A stretch of 64,000 nucleotides of DNA from Ampullaceana balthica (lineage: Eukaryota > Mollusca > Gastropoda > Lymnaeidae): contig CALYLW010000348.1 in assembly GCA_944989445.1 (NCBI GenBank), positions 310,001 through 374,000 on the forward strand, in the 5' to 3' direction. Numbering within the stretch: position 1 is the stretch's first letter; each line of letters begins with the position of its first letter. A program made the position numbers and the translations under genes. Below are positions 56,995-64,000 of this stretch, piece by piece. The notes below the pieces were generated by a model that was given only the letters and a program-made list of their open reading frames with translations, was not told the origin of the DNA and searched no databases.

Positions 56995-59900
56995 TCACTC
57001 CCTTGTGGTCGGTTGAACAGTTTGAAGTGGGGACCAAGGCATTTCTTCTGAAACAGCCTCACGCAGTCTGGTGTTAATGTCCAACAACTCATCATCTTTT
57101 CTGGAATACAAGAAGATGAAAACTAAAGTTAGCTCTGGCATTTATTAATGGAATTTAAAGCAGGTTTTTTCAGCATCAGAGATGTCATGGGTAAATCTAG
57201 GAATAAAAAGTCTTTAAAATTTTTTTTAGTTTACTTCTGTTGATAAATTGTTTATTTAAATAAATGTTGACCTATACAAGATCATCATCAGTTTAAAAAA
57301 AAGTATTTTATTAGTTGGTTTATGAATTAAACATCAAATACTGCTGTAATGAGATTGTCAAATAATTGCTAGCTATAAACTAATTACTCTATTCTTGCCG
57401 ATAACAAATTGAACAATAGCTGTACACTAACAAATGACAATCTGGCAAAAGTAGAATATCTATGCAATCTAAAGTTATTACAATTTTAACAGACCAAAAA
57501 TATTTTGGTCAATGATTACGATAATAATACAGATCTCGTATTAGCTTTAACTCTTTTTATTTTTAAAAAAAAATGTACATGTATATATATAAAAAAAATT
57601 CAGATTTCTACTTCTATTGATTTGACAATTGAAATATTTATTATTAATTATTTTTGCAATTGAGTTTAATTTTTTTAAAATGTTGACAAGAGAAAGAGTC
57701 TCAAGTTGTCTATTCAAGATAAAATATGAAAATATGAATAAAATCTCATGTATTTAATTATGCAGCCTTAAAAAAGTATTAAATATATATTAACAACATG
57801 CAGCAAATTTTTCCAATCAAATGCAATCATACAAATTTCAAAACGTTTCCATTCTTTTACAAAACACAAAAATAAATGCCCTAAAATTAAAAAATAAAAT
57901 AAAATCAAATATATGAACACAGATAAACCCCAAATTGCAGTTCATGTGTATCAAATTTATATCACCCAAAAACCTATAAAGAAAAAAAATGAAAGTTGAT
58001 GGCAAAACAATTATCAGGCAGTTTTCATAATGAATGTTTAACAAAAATATTATTTTTAAAAATGAAGCTCAGCTTATATGTCATGATGGCTAAAAACTTT
58101 CCAAAATCTTCTTTTTACAAGATTTAGTTACATTAAATATATATATGAGAGTTAAGAACTGGCAGCCACACATGCAAGTTGTACCAGTCATTCAAGCAGG
58201 TTTTTTGTTTGTTTGTACACATCAAGTTTAATTTCAGACTTGCATGCAGCTTGTACCACACAGCTGTACATGCAGCTTGTACCTCTCTAAGTTTTATTTG
58301 TACAGTCACTCATGCACATTGTACCACACCGCCACACATGTGGTAGCACAAAGATAACCAAACATGCAGCACATTTAACTTTACACAACCATGCAAAGTT
58401 TCACACGCAGCCGGCTGGGAAAATCTGATTTCTCAATTTTTTTCTCTTCTACTTACCTGATCAGTTCGTATTTTTTTTTGGTTCAAAGCCCATAGCTGTT
58501 AATTTTGGCATGAATACCTCGTCGACATGTGCACAACAGATCTAAACTTACATAATGTCATTGATATAGCAGCTGACCTGTGAACTACTGATCTAACTTA
58601 AATGATGTCAGATAAATATAACAAGTTTGTTAAATGGTAATAGCATTGGCATTGTAAATAGAAAATGCATTACAATGCTGACCTCATGAACTGACTTCTG
58701 CTGGCTATGAGACAAAGAATCGTTGTCAGACTCATACCCCCCTCCTCAACCCTTCCTGCTAAGTTTTATCATAATTGATCAATATGAAAAATTCTATCCC
58801 AACTGTGTAAAATCAGTTTGCAAAAGCCCCCAGCGAAAATATGTTTAAAAAGCAGTGCATAAAAAACGTTTTAAAACATGCTTAAATAGCTGTTTGAAGA
58901 ATTTATTCTGTATTTAATGTCCATAACTATTGATGTAAATTGTGTCATATTGTGTAAGTAATTTTAATATACGGTTGAAATTTTATAACAAACTTGGAAC
59001 TGATAAAGAAAGTTCTTGACATATTGTTTTTCTTAGGTTCACTATAACATTCACCTTTTTAATATTCACTATTACTATACTACATTGAAAATTAAAGAAA
59101 GAATGATTATTTCTGTTATTTTTACTGTAGCTTAAGAAATGATCTTAGTTCACAGTATAAGATCTTAGTTCACAGTATAAGATCTGTATAATACAAAATT
59201 TGTTCTTATCGCAGCTGCATCCTCCCCATGTATAGAAATTCCTTAAAAAATAACATTTGAATTCCACCCCAACACAAAACCACTGACAAATACAAATATG
59301 TAATTTTTAAAAGGACATTGTATGTATGTATGTGTATTTTCAATATTAATGCAGTAGTCATAGAAAAGCATATTTGAACAAAATAATAATTATAAGCAAT
59401 GTTTGGAGACCATTTGCTGAAGGCCGACAGGAATTGATTGTTAGTGCAGAGTGATGAACAGACAACAGGACGCTGTACAAGTGGTTAGACTTTTGCTTTG
59501 ATTTACATAAATATTTTTTCACTGTAAACTGTAAATCTACAAAAAAAAAGTGAGTTAAATCACGGTGAAAATTTTATAAGTTTAATGTGAGAAAAAGTTC
59601 TTGAAGGAAAATATTCAATTTATATAATAAATTTGTAAAATTAATTTTTTTAAAAACTTAGTGATATGAAGTAATAAAATCTCTTCTGAAATCCAGGATG
59701 AAAAGTTTTTGCCAATACATAAACATTTTGCTGTAATGAACAATATAAAATTACATCGTAATACTGTAGAAGCTTTTAACTGATAAAAAAAATATTAGTG
59801 CATGGAACAACATGAAGGAACAATTAGTACATGGAAAAGCCCTGATAATGAGAAATGTCCCAAAATTATTCCATAAAATAAGATGACATAGTAGCCAATC

Positions 59901-62636
59901 TATATTAGGATCACTAAAGTGCAGTCAGCATATGTGTAATCTATGGCTGTCAGCATACAATTTAAAAAAACAACTATGTTTAATGAGCACAAGGCTGGAC
60001 TAGGGCTGCAACAAATAATGTACAAAAAATGCAATAATGCAAATCTCTGAAATTAATGAGTGCTAAAAGAAATGGTGGCAGACACTAAACTCTGGCACAT
60101 CTTTAATTAAGGGGCATAACACAACTGTTTGAGGATGTTTCTTTGGTCTGCAGTAATTACTAAGTGCTTGAGGCCTCACCTAAAAAAACCCAGACGAGAA
60201 AATTCATCCTTTGTATTTGACTCAGATAATTTCTAACGGATATTGGAGCCTACCATGTCTTCTAGCACAAACGCCTGGAAATGTAAGCCGCATGAAAGAT
60301 CCCACATTGCCTCGGCACAAAAGTATTTTAACTTGAGCTTAATTACACAGTTTAAATGAAAAATGGGAACCCCTTCAAGGAGCTGCATTAATTTACCCAT
60401 CAGATCTGATTATTAAATTGTATTATTTTGCTAGCTGGCTTACATGACCATGACAAAATGTCATATCTAAAGATAAATATGAATTTGTGTGCAACATCCG
60501 AACTATGAGCAAATTATAGGAAAATAATTTCAAAGAGTTACTGATGCGAACAGTTAAACACCACAGATGCTCATTTCAGAGGGGGGGGGGCGTAACTCAC
60601 TTCTAAATCATCGGATGATGATTTGCCATCCAGCGGAGCAGTGTCATCGGTTATCAACTCTCCAAACTAACAACAACGACAACAGTGAATGAGTTGAGAT
60701 GAAAGGTGATCATTTATCAACAATAACAATAATCGTTATGGCACAGAACAAATCATGCTACAGTCTGATTTCATCTAGTGAGGAATTTTAATTAGTCAAT
60801 TAACAAAAAATTCACCTGATGGCAATCAATACACAGAATATTGTATTCTTAAGTCAGTTTTCTTTACTGTTAATAATTACATTAATGAAGTCAAATGTGA
60901 AATAAAATTTATAAGATCGTAATCATTACATTAATCTCTCATCCTAATTTATGAAATGTTTAAATGTGAAGCACAACTTACCCCCTTGGTAAATCAATAT
61001 TTCTGACAGGACATGTAGTTATGCTTTGACAAATGGGAAACTTCCTTGCTTGTGACTGCACTTTTTTAAATTGCTTGTAAAATGAAATTGTACTTTAGAT
61101 CAAATTAAACAGATATGTTTCGACAACCAGTAAATATTATATTTTAATATATTATAAACATTGTGGTGGGACACCTTCAGTGTCCTGCCAATCCCCGATT
61201 GACTTGTTACACACAATTAATGGCCGTACCCAAAATAAAATCAATATAAATTACCAATGTTGTAAACGGCTATGTATGTTAACTATGTATGATAAACGGA
61301 AGTACATATAAAAAAAAACTTTCCTGAGTTTATATGGCCCTGCTTGTAAATGACTATCAATATAATAAGCCATATAAGTAAATGGCTGTGTATGTTAATT
61401 GTTTGGCAAACAGCAGTAGAGGATCAACTGTGGCCTGTGTTGATAAATTTCCCATCTGTCAATGACTATAAATTATGAACAGCTATGTATGTAACTAACA
61501 CTTGCCTCCCAAACACAGGCCCAACACACACAGTACATTACCTCATTAACCTCCCAACACACAGTAAATTACCTCATTAACCTCCCAACACACACAGTAC
61601 ATTACCCCATTAACCTCCCAACACACACAGTACATTACCCCATTAACCTCCCAACACACACAGTACATTACCCCATTAACCTCCCAACACACACAGTACA
61701 TTACCCCATTAACCTCCCAACACACACAGTACATTACCTCATTAACCTCCCAACACACAGTAAATTACCTCATTAACCTCACCACACACAGTACATTACC
61801 TCATTAACCTCCCAACACACAGTACATTACCTCATTAACCTCCCAACACACACAGTACATTACCTTATTAACCTCCCAACACACACACAGTACATTACCT
61901 TATTAACCTCCCAACACACACACAGTACATTACCTTATTAACCTCCCAACACACACACAGTACATTACCTTATTAACCTCCCAACACACACACAGTACAT
62001 TACCTTATTAACCTCACCACACACACAGTACATTACCTTATTAACCTCCCAACACACACAGTACATTACCTCATTAACCTCACGTCACACAGTACATTAC
62101 CTCATTAACCTCCCAACACACACAGTACATTACCTTATTAACCTCCCAACACACACAGTACATTACCTTATTAACCTCCCAACACACACACAGTACATTA
62201 CCTTATTAACCTCACCACACACAGTACATTACCCCATTAACCTCCCAACATACACAGTACATTACCTTATTAACCTCACCACACACAGTACATTACCCCA
62301 TTAACCTCCCAACATACACAGTACATTACCTCATTAACCTCCCAACACACACAGTACATTACCTCATTAACCTCCCAACACACACAGTACATTACCTCAT
62401 TAACCTCACCACACACAGTACATTACCTCATTAACCTCCCAACACACTCAGTACGTTACCTCATTCACCTCACCACACACACACTATGTTACCTCCCAAC
62501 ACACACACACACAGTACATTACCTCATTAACCTCCCAACCCTCAGCCTCTCCTGCCAGGCTGTAGTGTTGTTTTCTCAACTGTCCAAGTTTCTTTCTCTC
62601 CTTTTCCAAGTTGGACTCAAGCTCCATCACCTTGAT
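56995..62636 (-). CDS. HIP1/HIP1R-like adaptor, C-terminal exons only (partial)
   Basis: HIP1-family proteins link clathrin coats and phosphoinositides to actin through an ANTH domain, a coiled coil and a C-terminal I/LWEQ module. Exon 62532-62636 (or to 62523) encodes IKVMELESNLEKERKKLGQL, then RKQHYSLAGEAEGWE, the conserved helix following the I/LWEQ core (compare LGELRKxHYxLAG..EGWE of vertebrates). Exon 60601-60666 follows in phase 0: FGELITDDTAPLDGKSSSDD, then LE, with a good donor gtgagt. The last acceptor is at 57101. In the spliced frame it would end two codons later (KR, stop). A different frame of the same exon stays open for about 34 codons to 56995 (KDDELLDINTRLREAV...). All upstream exons lie beyond 64000. 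The HIP1 assignment is firm for the first exon; the 3' end is tentative. Confidence 0.75.
57101..60600. other. Last intron of the HIP1-like gene, little structure
   Basis: About 3.5 kb of AT-rich sequence. A possible 39-nt exon on the minus strand (about 58457-58495, preceded by taacag, followed by gtaagt) reads LWALNQKKIRTDQ in phase 0 but has no family support. A 21-bp doublet of TAAGATCTTAGTTCACAGTA lies near 59141-59185. Confidence 0.4.
61505..62531 (-). repeat. 33-bp minisatellite copying the HIP1-like exon donor
   Basis: On the minus strand each unit reads GTTGGGAGGTTAATGAG, gtaatgtactgtgtgtgt; the first part is the end of the exon at 62523/62532. About 31 units, with variation in the (GT)n part, GAGG/GGGG and TAAGG. 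Standard units are 33 bp (11 codons), so read-through is open over parts of the array (61546-61758 encodes a repeating CWEVNGVMYCV), but shorter or longer (GT)n units shift the frame. Confidence 0.92.
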
Positions 62637-63056
62637 CTATGGAGACAATTAGAGACAATGAAATGACACTATGGAGACAATGAAATGACACTATGGAGAC
62701 AATGAAATAACACTATGGAGACAATGAAATGACACTATGGAGACCATGAAATGACACTATGGAGACAATGAAATGACACTATGGAGACAAAGAAATGACA
62801 CTATGGAGACAATGAAATGACACCATCGAAACAATTACAGAGGCAATGAAATGACACTATGGACACAATGAAATATGAAATAACACTATTGAAACAATCG
62901 CAGAGACAATGAAATGACATTATAGAGACAATGAAATGACACCATGGAAACAATTCCAGAGGCAATGAAATGACACTATGGAGACAATTAAATAACACTA
63001 TTGAAACAATCACAGAGACAATGAAACAACACTATGGAGACGATGAAATGACACTG
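62637..63056 (-). repeat. 22-bp minisatellite copying the HIP1-like exon acceptor
   Basis: On the minus strand the unit is GTCATTTCATTGTCTCCATA then GT; the exon's own acceptor is TTGTCTCCATAG. About eleven copies of the CCATAG acceptor-like end occur (plus-strand CTATGG at 62637, 62669, 62691, 62713 and onward). The distal part is more diverged (CCATCG, CTATTG). Confidence 0.92.
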
Positions 63057-63203
63057 AGTTAAAGGGAGCTGGATTTCAAAGTAGATGTGGGCCGATATTT
63101 GTCACTATTTTTGTGCGTGTAGATCTGGATAATAATCTAATAATAATGATTTGAAAAGTACTGAAGTGCAGGCATGCATTTAGGAAGCCATTTTATTCGT
63201 AGT
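63057..63203. other. Upstream intron segment of the HIP1-like gene
   Basis: Short unstructured stretch between the acceptor array and the foldback element. Confidence 0.35.
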
Positions 63204-63968
63204 GTTAACTTGCACAGTATCATACCGTGTAAGTTATTTTTTTCCTAAGTTGCACGGTATTTGCGCATGCGCAGAGACGGTTTTGTAGTCACTTATTTAT
63301 AAGTTTTTAAAATTTACAAAAAGTACCGAACTTCCGTGGTCTCATAATTGAGAGTTGGACTAGAGAACGTAATGTAGATGACCAGGCATGGGTTCAATTT
63401 TTGGTTGAGACTAATATTTTTTCTTTTTGTTACAATTCTTAAATTTTTATAATTATGATTAAATTAGATCTTTTACTTTTAGGGTCAGGGTTAGAGTTAG
63501 TTGTCTATTTTTTTAATTTTTACACTAAAATAGAAAAATAATAATATGGAAATCAATTACAAATTCTTATTATAATTACTATTAAATTAGATCTTTTAGT
63601 TTTAGGGTCAAGGTTAGGGTTAGTTGTCTATTTTTTACATTAAAATAGAAAAACAAATATATTGAAATCAATTAAAAATTCTTATTATAATTACGATTAA
63701 ATTATATCTTTTAGTTTTAGGGTCAAGGTTAGGGCTAGGGTTAGTTGTCTATTTTTTACATTAAAATAGAAAAACAAATACAGTAATACAGGGACTAAAA
63801 CTAATTAAATCAATTTAACATTCTTATAATTACAATTATATTGTAATTATTAGTTTTAGGGTCAGGGTTAGGTTTAGTTGTCTATTTTTTACATTAAAAC
63901 TAAACATTACTGTACCGTGCAAGTTATTTTTTTACTAACTTACACGGTATCATACCGTGCAAGTTAAC
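63204..63968. mobile_element. Foldback-like element with about 59-bp palindromic TIRs and GGGTTAG-rich repeats
   Basis: The left end GTTAACTTGCACAGTATCAT and the right end reversed, GTTAACTTGCACGGTATGAT, continue in register through ACCGTGTAAGTTA and GCACGGTA for about 59 bp. Each arm itself contains inverted TTGCACGGTAT units. The interior (63430-63900) has about four copies of a roughly 120-bp repeat with TTTTAGGGTCAGGGTTAG and TTAGTTGTCTATTTTTTACA. CCATTTTATT occurs just outside both ends in direct orientation (63188 and 63974), a possible long target duplication. No ORF. Confidence 0.7.
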
Positions 63969-64000
63969 GGCACCCATTTTATTTATCTGACCAAAACATA

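Noticed and set aside
61546..61758. ORF encoding CWEVNGVMYCV repeats
   Set aside because: It is the intronic 33-bp donor array read on the gene's strand. I treat it as repeat; its possible read-through is discussed as a finding, not as a gene.
62801..63013. ORF over the 22-bp acceptor array
   Set aside because: Repeat-derived open frame without protein features.
63430..63900. Interstitial telomere array
   Set aside because: GGGTTAG-like phrases occur only once or twice per 120-bp repeat and are not in tandem.

Overview
The window looks like a gene-poor, AT-rich, repeat-laden piece of an animal nuclear genome. Large introns, CR1/L2-type and other non-LTR retrotransposons, tRNA-derived SINEs and many short TIR elements suggest a lophotrochozoan, most likely a mollusc and perhaps a gastropod. 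That placement is an inference from protein flavour and repeat style; no species can be named from the sequence.

Four host genes were assembled exon by exon. (1) Minus strand, 3371-11912: a complete homolog of the zinc-dependent ester hydrolase C11orf54/PTD012, 8 exons, 307 aa. (2) Plus strand, 19329-30235: a complete SEC14-like lipid-transfer protein (CRAL-TRIO plus GOLD), 12 exons, 415 aa. (3) Plus strand, 46040-49526: a complete secreted-type glutathione peroxidase with Cys in place of Sec, 4 exons, 248 aa. (4) Minus strand, 56995-62636: the last exons of a HIP1/HIP1R-like clathrin/actin adaptor whose upstream exons lie beyond the right edge. In models 1-3 the exon lengths sum to an exact multiple of three with matching phases at every junction. 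The four genes are unrelated in function, and the window shows no operon or joint pathway.

The rest is mobile DNA in layers. A CR1/L2-like LINE is present in four copies (1-226, 35540-37330, 39981-40953, 42141-45190). One copy keeps a 1001-codon ORF with an N-terminal hydrophobic leader, a 2A-like ribosome-skipping motif, a PHD finger, an APE endonuclease and a reverse transcriptase. Two tRNA-headed SINEs (31353-31651, 35237-35494) carry the same 3' tail, including a GATAA-repeat end on one, so they are probable dependants of this LINE. hAT-type elements are common: a decayed transposase copy at 12296-14198, a family with TAGGGCTG ends, and short elements with 8-bp target duplications. Mariner/pogo-type, TAA-flanked and foldback elements are also present. 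Several are nested two or three deep.

The most unusual feature concerns tandem repeats at splice junctions. In three genes (SEC14-like exon 8, GPx exon 3, the HIP1-like exon) a minisatellite starts at the exon edge and its unit copies the native splice donor, usually with 8-18 exonic bases. The HIP1-like exon also has a second array on its other side that copies its splice acceptor. The result is rows of decoy splice sites. Other arrays are a 2.4-kb 18-bp satellite just after the GPx stop codon, a 38-bp array after SEC14-like and a 22-bp array at 54.4-55.0 kb.
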